Origin: Hydrogenimonas sp.
Lineage (GTDB): Bacteria > Campylobacterota > Campylobacteria > Campylobacterales > Hydrogenimonadaceae
Assembly: GCA_015484905.1 (NCBI GenBank)
Contig: WFUN01000024.1
Location: forward strand, 1-35,717
Reading direction: 5' to 3'
DNA length: 35,717 nt
This document shows positions 6,613 to 13,901 of the stretch, piece by piece. The first letter of the stretch is position 1, and each line of letters starts with the position of its first letter. Made by a program: the position numbers and the translations under genes. Under the pieces are notes generated by a model. It was given only the letters and a program-made list of their open reading frames with translations, ran no database searches and was not told the origin of the DNA.

Positions 6613-7143
6613 ATGATGAGATATTTAATCGTATGGTTATTGATATTCTATTCCGTTGCGGGCGCCGTCGTCTTGATTTCGCCTTTTGAAGCTATGCGAC
6701 AAACGTTTGCAAACGAGTGTACGGTTACAAAAAAAAATACTCTTTTGAACAAAAAGCAGGCGGCGAAGGTTTCCGGAAAAGCTAAATTGAGATTGAATAC
6801 AAAAATCTTCCGGATATATACTGCAAGTATCGATGGAGAGCCTATTGGGTATGGAGTACTTATAACGCGTAAAGTACGCCAGAAAGATGCCGCTGTTTTA
6901 TATATGATGGACTTGAAAGGGGTGCTCAAAGGTATAGAGATCATAGTCTTCGGCGAACCGCCGGAGTATATTCCCAAAAATGGATATTTAAAACAGTTCG
7001 AAGACAAAAGTGATGGGGACATGTTGAGAGTGGGTAAAGATATCCCCTCTATAAGCGGAGCTACGTTGAGTGCCCGGAATATTACCGACGGAGCAAGATT
7101 GGCACTTGCCGTCTTCGATGTACTGATAGGAAAACGTTTATGA
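6613..7143 (+). CDS. FMN-binding domain protein, predicted ApbE flavinylation substrate
   Basis: A 176-residue protein with an N-terminal membrane anchor (residues 3-22) and an extracytoplasmic domain of the FMN_bind type found in RnfG/NqrC. The motif SGATLS is at 148-153; in this family the threonine (T151) carries FMN through a phosphoester bond made by ApbE. The preceding segment (IDGEPIGYGVLI, and GVLKGIEIIVFGE) fits the domain core. A second ATG at 6616 has better spacing from AGGAA and could be the true start. It lies 44 bases after the porin, and its stop overlaps the next start (ATGA). An apbE gene lies nearby on the opposite strand. An electron-carrying role in the periplasm is inferred. 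Confidence 0.88.
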   Translation: MMRYLIVWLLIFYSVAGAVVLISPFEAMRQTFANECTVTKKNTLLNKKQAAKVSGKAKLRLNTKIFRIYTASIDGEPIGYGVLITRKVRQKDAAVLYMMDLKGVLKGIEIIVFGEPPEYIPKNGYLKQFEDKSDGDMLRVGKDIPSISGATLSARNITDGARLALAVFDVLIGKRL

Positions 7144-7622
7144 GATTCACACTTGTCAAAGAGTTGCGCACTGACCCGCTCATGCGACCACTATTGAACG
7201 GAGTGCTTATTTTCATAGTCGCTTTTTTGTTTGTGGATATATTTTTGAAATATGAACGTACTGGTATAGATGTCGCAACCATTTCCAATACGCTCTATGG
7301 AAACGAGGAGGAGTTTGCTGATCCTATTTCCGAACAGTTTTTTCTGGAATTACTTCATGCAGAGATATTTTTTATCATGATGACTCTGTTGACGCTTTCA
7401 GCAATATATGCCAGATTGGCTCCGATAAAGCGCAGGATGCTGATCGTTATCAATGTTATTTCGCTTGCGGCAATTTCTGAAGTTGTCATGTTTGTACTTG
7501 CCTATTATGTCGGAAGCCTATTCATCTATATATGGATAGTCTCTTTCTGGACTTGGCATATAGGAGCGATTTTTGTCTCAACTCTTTCACTCTTTTATTT
7601 GAACTTTCAAAGAGGTGGATGA
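7140..7622 (+). CDS. Four-helix integral membrane protein A of the flavin cluster
   Basis: A 160-residue protein of unknown family with four predicted transmembrane helices (about 19-36, 69-91, 100-122, 127-155). Residues of note are G54-N55 in the loop before helix 2, H73 at the start of helix 2 and H140 in helix 4. The start overlaps the FMN-binding gene by ATGA, and its stop overlaps the next start, indicating translational coupling. The sequence aligns with the next protein (shared GN-x17-H and a shared W-I-rich final helix), so the two look like paralogues that may form a heterodimer. A quinol or haem electron relay is possible, but nothing in the sequence proves it. Confidence 0.82.
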   Translation: MRFTLVKELRTDPLMRPLLNGVLIFIVAFLFVDIFLKYERTGIDVATISNTLYGNEEEFADPISEQFFLELLHAEIFFIMMTLLTLSAIYARLAPIKRRMLIVINVISLAAISEVVMFVLAYYVGSLFIYIWIVSFWTWHIGAIFVSTLSLFYLNFQRGG

Positions 7623-8077
7623 TAATGTATGCTGCATATCGTGCCGCTATCGTATATTTCGTTATATTCGGTCTCTTTCTTCTTGGTTCCGGTTTGTCTC
7701 TTTTTTTGAACAAAATAGGCTACTGTGCAGACGATATTTCACTATACTATCTTGGCAACGGAACAAGAAGCGCAAAATCGGTATCGGGCCTTATGGAAAC
7801 AGCTGTACCGCATCTGGGCGCCATTGGTTTTTTTGTAATGGTTGCTGCCCATTTTATGCTGTTTGCTTCAAAGAAGGCAAAGCTGCATGCCGTCAAAATC
7901 GCTACGATTCTTTTTGCGGCCTCCATGCTCGATATTCTGTGCGGGTTTTTCATATTGCAACACGATTCGGTATGGATATGGATAAAACTCGCTTCTTTTA
8001 CGGTATTTATGGTTGCAGGTGTCTATCTGTTGTTGATGGTACTTTTTTATGCATTATGGCATGCGCCATCTCAATGA
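7619..8077 (+). CDS. Four-helix integral membrane protein B of the flavin cluster
   Basis: A 152-residue membrane protein of unknown family, with helices at about 9-31, 66-84, 92-113 and 118-147. G46-N47 is followed after 17 residues by H65, the same spacing as in the upstream gene; H78 lies within helix 2. Cys36 precedes the GN loop. The ATG at 7619 overlaps the preceding TGA; an alternative ATG lies at 7625. A longer in-frame version from 7532 would lie within the previous gene and is rejected. The 3' end overlaps apbE by seven bases on the opposite strand. The histidines could bind haem; this is inference. Confidence 0.82.
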   Translation: MIMYAAYRAAIVYFVIFGLFLLGSGLSLFLNKIGYCADDISLYYLGNGTRSAKSVSGLMETAVPHLGAIGFFVMVAAHFMLFASKKAKLHAVKIATILFAASMLDILCGFFILQHDSVWIWIKLASFTVFMVAGVYLLLMVLFYALWHAPSQ

Positions 8078-9060
8078 GGCTCTTTTAAAACAGTGACGAA
8101 TTTTGGGAGTTTATCGCTTTTAATCACGGTTTTGTCGTTATAAACCAGAACATACGCTACCGGTAAGGAGTCGAGAAACGAAACGGCTTTATCGGGCGGC
8201 ATGACAGCAGCTGCTGTTGTCCATGCATCGATGTCGCTGTTGTCGGCGGTGCCAATAAGCGTGATTGAAGCGAAATGTTTTTGTGGCGAGAGAGTTTTTG
8301 GATCGATCAGGTGGTTGTTTTCCTTTGTGCCTACAAATCTGCGATAGTTTCCGCTGGTGCTTATTGCTGTCTCGTCCATATTGGTTTCAAATAAAAAAAG
8401 TGGATCTCTTCCGAAAGGATCTTCTATGCCCAAATAGCATGTTCCAAGGCATCTGATGTCGCCGCTCAAGGCTATTTTGGCGCGAACGGCGCCGCACTGT
8501 TTCACTCTCTTCATGGCTTTGTCCACTCCAAAGCCTTTTCCAAATCCGCCCATATCGATAAATACGTTTTGTGAGAGTTTTGCATGGCTTTGATTGAATT
8601 CGACAAATTGTGGATCTGTCTGCGCCTGTTTCAAAACTTTTTCTTCCGGTATCTGTTCGTTTTTTCCAAAATGGTAGAGAGCTTTCGTTACGCTTCCTAT
8701 GGCTATATTGAAATATCCGTCACTTTGCCTGTAATACTCTTTCGCCTTAACCAATGCTTCATGTGTGATCATAGAAATGGGACTTTTACGCATCGTGTTC
8801 AGTTTGTAGATATCGGCCTCCTTATCGAAAGACGAAAGTGCTTTTTCAACATCTTTCATCGTTTTAAAAGCCGCATTTATGCAATTCGATTTCTCTTCAT
8901 CTACAACTACGGTTGCGAAAGTCCCCATAATGATCTGTGTGCGTGAAACCATTTCGCTCCGGCTGCAGTTCGGGAAAATTATATGAAATAAAAGTATTAA
9001 GAATAGCGAGCCGATAGCTGTTGAAGTTTTTTCATAAAGTCTGTTTTCATGCCCAAACAT
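8071..9060 (-). CDS. apbE: ApbE family FAD:protein FMN transferase
   Basis: The 329-residue protein has the ApbE fold signatures: IMGTFATVVV near the start (residues 44-53), S-x-Y-x-I-type helix regions, IDMGGFGKGFGVD at 168-180, SGD at 199-201, HLIDPKT at 250-256 and the metal-binding DAWTTA at 278-283. ApbE uses FAD to attach FMN covalently to a threonine of FMN_bind proteins, with Mg2+, outside the cytoplasm. A hydrophobic N-terminus (13-30) fits an export signal; C32 is not in a good lipobox. It converges on the membrane-protein genes. The FMN-binding protein with SGATLS about 1 kb away is its obvious substrate. Confidence 0.94.
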   Translation of the reverse strand: MFGHENRLYEKTSTAIGSLFLILLFHIIFPNCSRSEMVSRTQIIMGTFATVVVDEEKSNCINAAFKTMKDVEKALSSFDKEADIYKLNTMRKSPISMITHEALVKAKEYYRQSDGYFNIAIGSVTKALYHFGKNEQIPEEKVLKQAQTDPQFVEFNQSHAKLSQNVFIDMGGFGKGFGVDKAMKRVKQCGAVRAKIALSGDIRCLGTCYLGIEDPFGRDPLFLFETNMDETAISTSGNYRRFVGTKENNHLIDPKTLSPQKHFASITLIGTADNSDIDAWTTAAAVMPPDKAVSFLDSLPVAYVLVYNDKTVIKSDKLPKFVTVLKEPH

Positions 9061-9146
9061 CTTAAGTTAAACCTCTGGAAGGGAGCACAGATCTACAAAA
9101 GGGTATAAAATGGTGCCACCTTTGAAGTAGAGTATGTTTTGTTCTC

Positions 9147-9539
9147 TCATTTTCGCTTTTTATGGGACCTGATAATCAAATCGGATTTTGAAAGCAGAGA
9201 CTTTTTGCTCTTGAATTTCTCAAGTCTTCGAGTATAAGGATCTTCCGACAACATGGACTCTTTTTTGTTCTTTAAACTTTTTTTGCCGCTTCTGCCGAAG
9301 CCGAGTTTTATGATAGACCAGAAAATTATAGCGACAAAAAGTGTTATTGCGATCCATTTTATAAAAAGGTAGCGGAATATCTCATCGCCGTTGTTGGCAG
9401 CGATATAGTAGGCAGAGATATCTTCATAAAGAGCATCGGTTATGAAAATACCGGCAAATGCAGCGGCTATTGTCAAAAGGTATCTGAGATTGCGTTTTAA
9501 AAAAAGTGAAAATGCGGCCCATTTCAGATAGTGATACAT
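9147..9539 (-). CDS. Hypothetical small membrane protein, HtrA-linked
   Basis: A 130-residue protein with two predicted transmembrane helices (about 18-36 and 57-80) and a very basic, Lys/Ser-rich cytoplasmic tail (about 82-130). No family is recognised. Its ribosome site TTTAGGA overlaps the stop codon of the upstream 81-residue gene, so the pair is translated together and probably forms an operon with the protease at 9823-10953. The tail could bind nucleic acid or phospholipid; that is speculation. Confidence 0.75.
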   Translation of the reverse strand: MYHYLKWAAFSLFLKRNLRYLLTIAAAFAGIFITDALYEDISAYYIAANNGDEIFRYLFIKWIAITLFVAIIFWSIIKLGFGRSGKKSLKNKKESMLSEDPYTRRLEKFKSKKSLLSKSDLIIRSHKKRK

Positions 9540-9549
9540 CTGTTTTTTC

Positions 9550-9795
9550 CTAAATCCATGAAATTCCCAACAGCGCCAACAGGGCTATGATTCCTTTCGT
9601 TTTGTACTCATCCAGAATCTTGTCCTCTTCATCTTTTATGACGACCTCTATCTCTTCATCGCTCAACTCATCTATTTCAATACGGTTTTCTATCAATCTG
9701 GCTTTCGTTCTCAATATAGCTTTCTCTCTGAGTTTCAGGCGTATCTTCTCTCTGTATTCGCCTGAGAGTTTTCTCATCTGTAGAGTAAGGTTCAT
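9550..9795 (-). CDS. Hypothetical 81-residue charged protein with hydrophobic C-terminus
   Basis: The protein is a highly charged helix (rich in Arg, Lys and Glu) from residues 5 to 67, ending in a short hydrophobic stretch (GIIALLALLGISWI), which suggests a tail-anchored or membrane-associated helical protein. No family is recognised. The start is preceded by AAGGAGGTGA, a strong ribosome site. It lies 27 bases after the HtrA-type protease and ten bases before the two-helix membrane protein, in one minus-strand operon. Confidence 0.75.
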   Translation of the reverse strand: MNLTLQMRKLSGEYREKIRLKLREKAILRTKARLIENRIEIDELSDEEIEVVIKDEEDKILDEYKTKGIIALLALLGISWI

Positions 9796-9822
9796 CTTAA
9801 GCTCACCTCCTTGGATCCGGAC

Positions 9823-10953
9823 TTATCTTCTTGCCGGCTCCAGTATTATCTTTTTTTTCAACAGCCTTCCATTTCTGGATATCTCGATCGTCACAATATC
9901 ACCTATCTCATAATTTTCCAATATCTCTTTTATCTCTGCGACCGAACGCACCGGCCTGCCCTCTATGGCAACGATGATATCTCCCGGTTCAAGCGAACCG
10001 TCGGGATAGAGAGTCACTCCTTCAAGGCCCGCTTTTTCAGCCGAGCTGCCCGGCAGGACACGAAGTATCATAACGCCATCGAAATTAAGCCTCGCTTGCG
10101 CCAGTCTATTAATGCGTTCATCCGTTTCTATGCCAAGAGACGGTTCTATATATTTGCCGTAAGCTATAAGCTTGGGCACTATTTTGTTCACAGTATCCAC
10201 CGGAATTGCAAAACCTATTCCTGCATAAGCTCCGGATGGACTGAAAATAGCAGTGTTGACACCTATCAGCCTTCCTGCACTATCCAATAGTGGTCCTCCG
10301 GAATTGCCCGGGTTTATTGCTGCATCTGTCTGTATAAGGTGACGCATCACGGCACCGTCAGGCTCTCGCATGGAGCGGTCCAGGGCTGAAACGATTCCTG
10401 TTGTCAGTGTCCAGTCTAAACCGAAAGGGTTTCCGATAGCGAATGTCTTTTGTCCAACCTTGAGATCGTGACTCGTTCCGATCATAATGGGCTGCGGTCT
10501 TTTGATAGGGACATTTATACGAAGTACAGCCAGATCGTGCTTGGGCGAAGTACCGATAAGTACCGCATGATAGTCCCTTCCGTCGCTGAGTCTGACTCTT
10601 GCCTCGCTCGCTCCGGCTACAACATGGTAATTTGTTACAATATGGCCTATTTTGTCCCACACTATGCCGGATCCGGTTCCTTTCGGAATATTGAATATAT
10701 TAAGCGACCAGGGATCTATTACCGCTTGTGCAGTAGCTATATAGACAACCGAATCTTTCGTTTTTTCGAAGAGTTCGATAGTAGCCTTTTCATCTTCTGC
10801 AAGATCTCCGCGCGGTGTGACGGGTCGCGGTTGTGCCTGTTGGGCTGCTATAAACTCCTCTATCCATGGGAGTGACTGCCAAAAGAGCATCAATGTCATT
10901 AAAACCAATGTTATTGCAAAGAGTCGTCTGATAAACCTGTCTTCCATAATCAC
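9823..10953 (-). CDS. Membrane-anchored HtrA/DegS-type serine protease with one PDZ domain
   Basis: A 376-residue protein. An N-terminal membrane anchor (about 9-26) precedes an S1C trypsin-like domain with catalytic triad H110 (TNYH), D140 (KHDLAVL) and S218 (NPGNSGGPLL). A single PDZ domain (about 258-370) contains GLEGVTLYPDGSLEPGDIIVAIEG. The anchor plus single PDZ matches DegS/HhoB-like periplasmic proteases of envelope quality control or regulated proteolysis, rather than soluble two-PDZ DegP. The start codon is GTG with AAGAGG upstream; an ATG two codons in is an alternative. Two small genes follow in the same operon. Confidence 0.93.
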   Translation of the reverse strand: MIMEDRFIRRLFAITLVLMTLMLFWQSLPWIEEFIAAQQAQPRPVTPRGDLAEDEKATIELFEKTKDSVVYIATAQAVIDPWSLNIFNIPKGTGSGIVWDKIGHIVTNYHVVAGASEARVRLSDGRDYHAVLIGTSPKHDLAVLRINVPIKRPQPIMIGTSHDLKVGQKTFAIGNPFGLDWTLTTGIVSALDRSMREPDGAVMRHLIQTDAAINPGNSGGPLLDSAGRLIGVNTAIFSPSGAYAGIGFAIPVDTVNKIVPKLIAYGKYIEPSLGIETDERINRLAQARLNFDGVMILRVLPGSSAEKAGLEGVTLYPDGSLEPGDIIVAIEGRPVRSVAEIKEILENYEIGDIVTIEISRNGRLLKKKIILEPARR

Positions 10954-11034
10954 TCACAGCCTCTTCTTTCGAAATTTTTCATTGACCTTGCATAAATTTG
11001 GATATCGCTATATCAAACCGTGCCGCTTCCAGTC

Positions 11035-11043
11035 ATTATACCA
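11035..11043 (-). promoter_or_regulatory. Extended -10 promoter of the htrA-type operon
   Basis: On the minus strand TGGTATAAT forms an extended -10 element (TGnTATAAT). The -35 region is poor, as is usual for this promoter class. The leader to the GTG at 10953 would be about 75 bases. The rest of the 10954-11242 gap holds no further clear element; a TTGACC at 11165-11170 has no well-spaced -10. Confidence 0.6.
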
Positions 11044-11242
11044 TTTGTTGTCGATTGTCGTATTCACGGCAGATTGACTTAAGTGTGGTCGTGATTTAAG
11101 AACTTTGTGGATGATAGGAATGTTCCGGGACTTGACTCCTGAATTTGATTAATGGTAAAAGGGCTTGACCTATACGCTTTTTTGGAAGATCGATATTATG
11201 ATAAAATATTAAACAAGCTAAAGTAGACTCAGGACAATAATA

Positions 11243-11722
11243 ATGAACAAAGAGATGATTTTTCTGCTTTTGGGTATGAGTGCAGGAGCAGTTATTGCAT
11301 TCGTTGGCGGATACGTTTTGGCTCGCAGCAAAGCCGACAGAAAAGAGGCTATGTATCAGGTTGAAGTAGACGAGCTGCTGCAGGCCAACGAAGAGATGGA
11401 GCAAGAGCTGCGTCCGCTGAAGAAAAAATTCAAAGAGCTGGAGGCGACACTCAACCAGGAGAATGTCGAAAAGGCGACACTGCTTGAGCGTATAAAGCAT
11501 ATTGGCGACGTAAGGCGTGAACTGGAACATGAAAAGAGCGTCAACAAACATCTCAACGAGCGTATTGCCGAACTAGAAGGCCTGGTGGCCAGGCTGGAGT
11601 CGCAGATGGCCGCCGAAGCTGAAAATGTAGAGAGACAGCTCGAGCTTATAATGGAGACGAAAAGAGAGATTATCAAAGAGATACAGACTTTCGCAAAGCG
11701 AAATATAAAGAGCAAAAGCTGA
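11243..11722 (+). CDS. Membrane-anchored coiled-coil protein resembling the RmuC N-terminus
   Basis: The 159-residue protein has one N-terminal transmembrane helix (about 5-27) and then a long coiled coil (about 35-150) rich in Glu, Leu and Lys. The architecture is that of the N-terminal half of RmuC, encoded next on the same strand, including an N-x-x-L-x-E-R-I/V stretch and a final TKREIIKEIQ helix, but it lacks the nuclease-like domain. AGGA precedes the start by eight bases. It could be a partial duplication of rmuC or an independent partner. The 138 bases between the two genes contain no clear signal apart from the rmuC ribosome site. Confidence 0.78.
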   Translation: MNKEMIFLLLGMSAGAVIAFVGGYVLARSKADRKEAMYQVEVDELLQANEEMEQELRPLKKKFKELEATLNQENVEKATLLERIKHIGDVRRELEHEKSVNKHLNERIAELEGLVARLESQMAAEAENVERQLELIMETKREIIKEIQTFAKRNIKSKS

Positions 11723-11860
11723 TCTTCGGATTTGTTGCCGGGATACCGCAATAAGGCTGCAAAAAGCACAGGCTTGGTATTTTAGTCCCTTTAAATTTCC
11801 AAAAGCATATGTAGATTCTTTCAAACAGGCGGCAAAAATGAGATCAAGGAGCATTACAGC

Positions 11861-13324
11861 ATGCAGATTCCATTGATATGGGTCTATCTTTTCGCTGGAT
11901 TTGCAGCCGGTATGGCTGTAGCAGGCATTGTCGCTTTTTTTGTTTGTAGACGGAGACAAAAAGAGCACTTTCGTCGATTGGACGAATTTCAGGCAGAGGT
12001 AGAAGAGAGTGCGACTAAGCTGGAAGAGGAACTCGATAAATGGCGGTCGGAGGCAGAAAAAAGCGAAGAGCTGCTGAGTCAGAGCAGAATAGAGAATGCA
12101 TCGCTGAAAGAGAGAGTGGAAAGAGTAGCATCCCTCGAGCGGAAGAATGGGGAGCTGGAAGAGATGCTCGAAAATGCAAGAAGATACAATCTGAAACTCG
12201 AAAAAGAGTTGAGCGAAGCGAACATGCTCATAGAGGCTGAACGCACATACAATAAAAAAAGCCTGCAGGAGCTGAAAGATGCCAAGGAGACAATGCGGAA
12301 GGAATTCAAGATTCTCGCTTCCCAGATAATGGAAGAGAACAGCCGGCGGTTCGGCATAATTTCGAAAGATGGAGTGGAGCAGATACTCAAACCTTTGCAG
12401 CACCAGGTGAGTGAGTTTAAAAAGAGAATCGAACAGGTCTATACAGATGAAACCAAAGAGATGGCGGCGCTTATGAACGAAATAAAGTCGTTAAAAGAGT
12501 TAAACCGTCGCATAAGCGAGGATGCAATCAATCTAACACGCGCTCTTAAGGGAGAGAGTAAACAGCAGGGCATATGGGGTGAAATGGTTCTTGAGAGGGT
12601 GTTGGAGGCTTCCGGGCTCAGGGCTGGTGAAGAGTATGAGAGAGAAGTTGGACTCAAAGATGGGGAGAATCGGCGTTTAAGACCAGATGTCATTGTCAGG
12701 CTTCCGGGTGGACGCGATATCGTAGTGGATGCGAAAACTTCTCTTGTAGCTTATGAACGTTATGTCCGCGCCGAAGATGATGCGAGAAAAAAAGAGTTTG
12801 CAAAACTCCATCTCGAGGCTGTAAAGAGCCATATAGACAAGCTTTCCGGTAAGAATTACGCATCTTTGGATGGGATAAACTCTCTCGATTTCATTTTTAT
12901 GTTTATGCCGATAGAAGGGGCTTTGATGCTGGCACTGCAAAGCGATCCCTCTCTTTACGACAGAGCTTTTGAGAAACATATTGTGTTGGTCAGTCCGACT
13001 ACTCTGCTCGTAGCTCTGCGGGCGGTGGAGAATACCTGGAGAAGGGAAAAGCAGAATAGAAATGCAATCGAAATTGCTAAACGCGCAGGTTCGCTATACG
13101 ACAAATTTGTAAGCTTCGCTTCCGATCTGGAAAAAGTGGGAAAGCAGCTCGCGACAGTTCAAAGAACATACGATGATGCATGGAAAAAACTGACCGAAGG
13201 GCGTGGAAATATAGTTGGGCAGATACAGAAACTCGAAGAGCTAGGGGCGAAAACGACAAAGCGTATGCCCGGCAGACTGGCCGAAGAAGCCAAGACGGAT
13301 GAAATGGAGAAGATTAAAAGTTGA
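11861..13324 (+). CDS. rmuC: DNA recombination protein RmuC
   Basis: The 487-residue protein has an N-terminal membrane helix (about 7-29), a coiled coil (about 35-190) and the conserved RmuC domain. Characteristic segments are QGIWGEMVLERVLEASGL, RPDVIVRLPGGRDIVVDAK, FMFMPIEGALMLAL and VLVSPTTLLVALRAVENTWR. RmuC limits rearrangement at inverted repeats and is related to restriction-endonuclease-fold nucleases. AAGGAG precedes the ATG. The last eleven bases overlap purN on the opposite strand. Confidence 0.95.
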   Translation: MQIPLIWVYLFAGFAAGMAVAGIVAFFVCRRRQKEHFRRLDEFQAEVEESATKLEEELDKWRSEAEKSEELLSQSRIENASLKERVERVASLERKNGELEEMLENARRYNLKLEKELSEANMLIEAERTYNKKSLQELKDAKETMRKEFKILASQIMEENSRRFGIISKDGVEQILKPLQHQVSEFKKRIEQVYTDETKEMAALMNEIKSLKELNRRISEDAINLTRALKGESKQQGIWGEMVLERVLEASGLRAGEEYEREVGLKDGENRRLRPDVIVRLPGGRDIVVDAKTSLVAYERYVRAEDDARKKEFAKLHLEAVKSHIDKLSGKNYASLDGINSLDFIFMFMPIEGALMLALQSDPSLYDRAFEKHIVLVSPTTLLVALRAVENTWRREKQNRNAIEIAKRAGSLYDKFVSFASDLEKVGKQLATVQRTYDDAWKKLTEGRGNIVGQIQKLEELGAKTTKRMPGRLAEEAKTDEMEKIKS

Positions 13325-13901
13325 ACCTAAGACCAAGAAGTTCGGCGACTGTTTTCGGCAAGAGCGAATATTCGGCTCTGTGGATCTTTTCCGTAAAACT
13401 CTGCAAGGTGTCTCCAGGCTCTATTTTTACACAGACCTGATCAATTATCTCTCCGCTGTCCAACTCCGACGTTACGTAGTGTACGGAAACGCCTCCTACC
13501 TTCATGCCGCTTTCAAAACTCTCCTCTATGGCGTTTGCTCCTTTAAAAAGCGGAAGAAGCGAAGGGTGAAGATTTATAGCTTTTATCTGCGAGGTAAATA
13601 CGGGTGTAAGAATACGCATGAAGCCGGCCATTACCACCAGATCGGGGGAGATGGTTTTGATCTTTTTGACCAGTGCCGCATCAAAATCCTCTCTGGTATC
13701 AAACTTTTTGTGGTCAATTACGATACTCTCAAGTCCATATCTTAAAGCCAGTTTTATGCCACCGGCATCCGGACGGTTCGTTATGGGGACTATTTCGGTC
13801 AAATTATCGTCAAATCTCTTTTTGTGGAAGTGGCGTATCAAATTCTCGAGGTTTGAGCCTCTTCCGCTGAATAGTACCGCTATTTTCAAACTTTTAGCCA
13901 A
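13314..13901 (-). CDS. purN: Phosphoribosylglycinamide formyltransferase PurN
   Basis: A 195-residue GAR transformylase, which uses 10-formyltetrahydrofolate in the third step of purine synthesis. The glycinamide ribonucleotide phosphate loop is GRGSN (13-17). Catalytic residues N110, H112 (NLHPSLLP) and D148 (LDSGEI) are in place. The length is normal for the family. Its start overlaps the end of nnrD by 16 bases, so the two are one operon with translational coupling. Confidence 0.96.
   Translation of the reverse strand: MAKSLKIAVLFSGRGSNLENLIRHFHKKRFDDNLTEIVPITNRPDAGGIKLALRYGLESIVIDHKKFDTREDFDAALVKKIKTISPDLVVMAGFMRILTPVFTSQIKAINLHPSLLPLFKGANAIEESFESGMKVGGVSVHYVTSELDSGEIIDQVCVKIEPGDTLQSFTEKIHRAEYSLLPKTVAELLGLRFNF

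Noticed and set aside
7615-8088. A second plus-strand frame over membrane protein B
   Set aside because: It is a shifted frame of the same DNA. The accepted frame has four clear helices, the overlap with the upstream stop, and similarity to protein A.
8950-9000. Lipoprotein signal in ApbE (C32)
   Set aside because: The residues before the Cys are F-P-N, which do not fit the lipobox; a plain signal anchor or cleaved signal is more likely.
11573-12403. A 276-residue minus-strand frame over the coiled-coil genes
   Set aside because: It is antisense to RmuC and its neighbour; the aromatic- and Leu-rich content is the mirror of Glu/Lys-rich coiled-coil codons.
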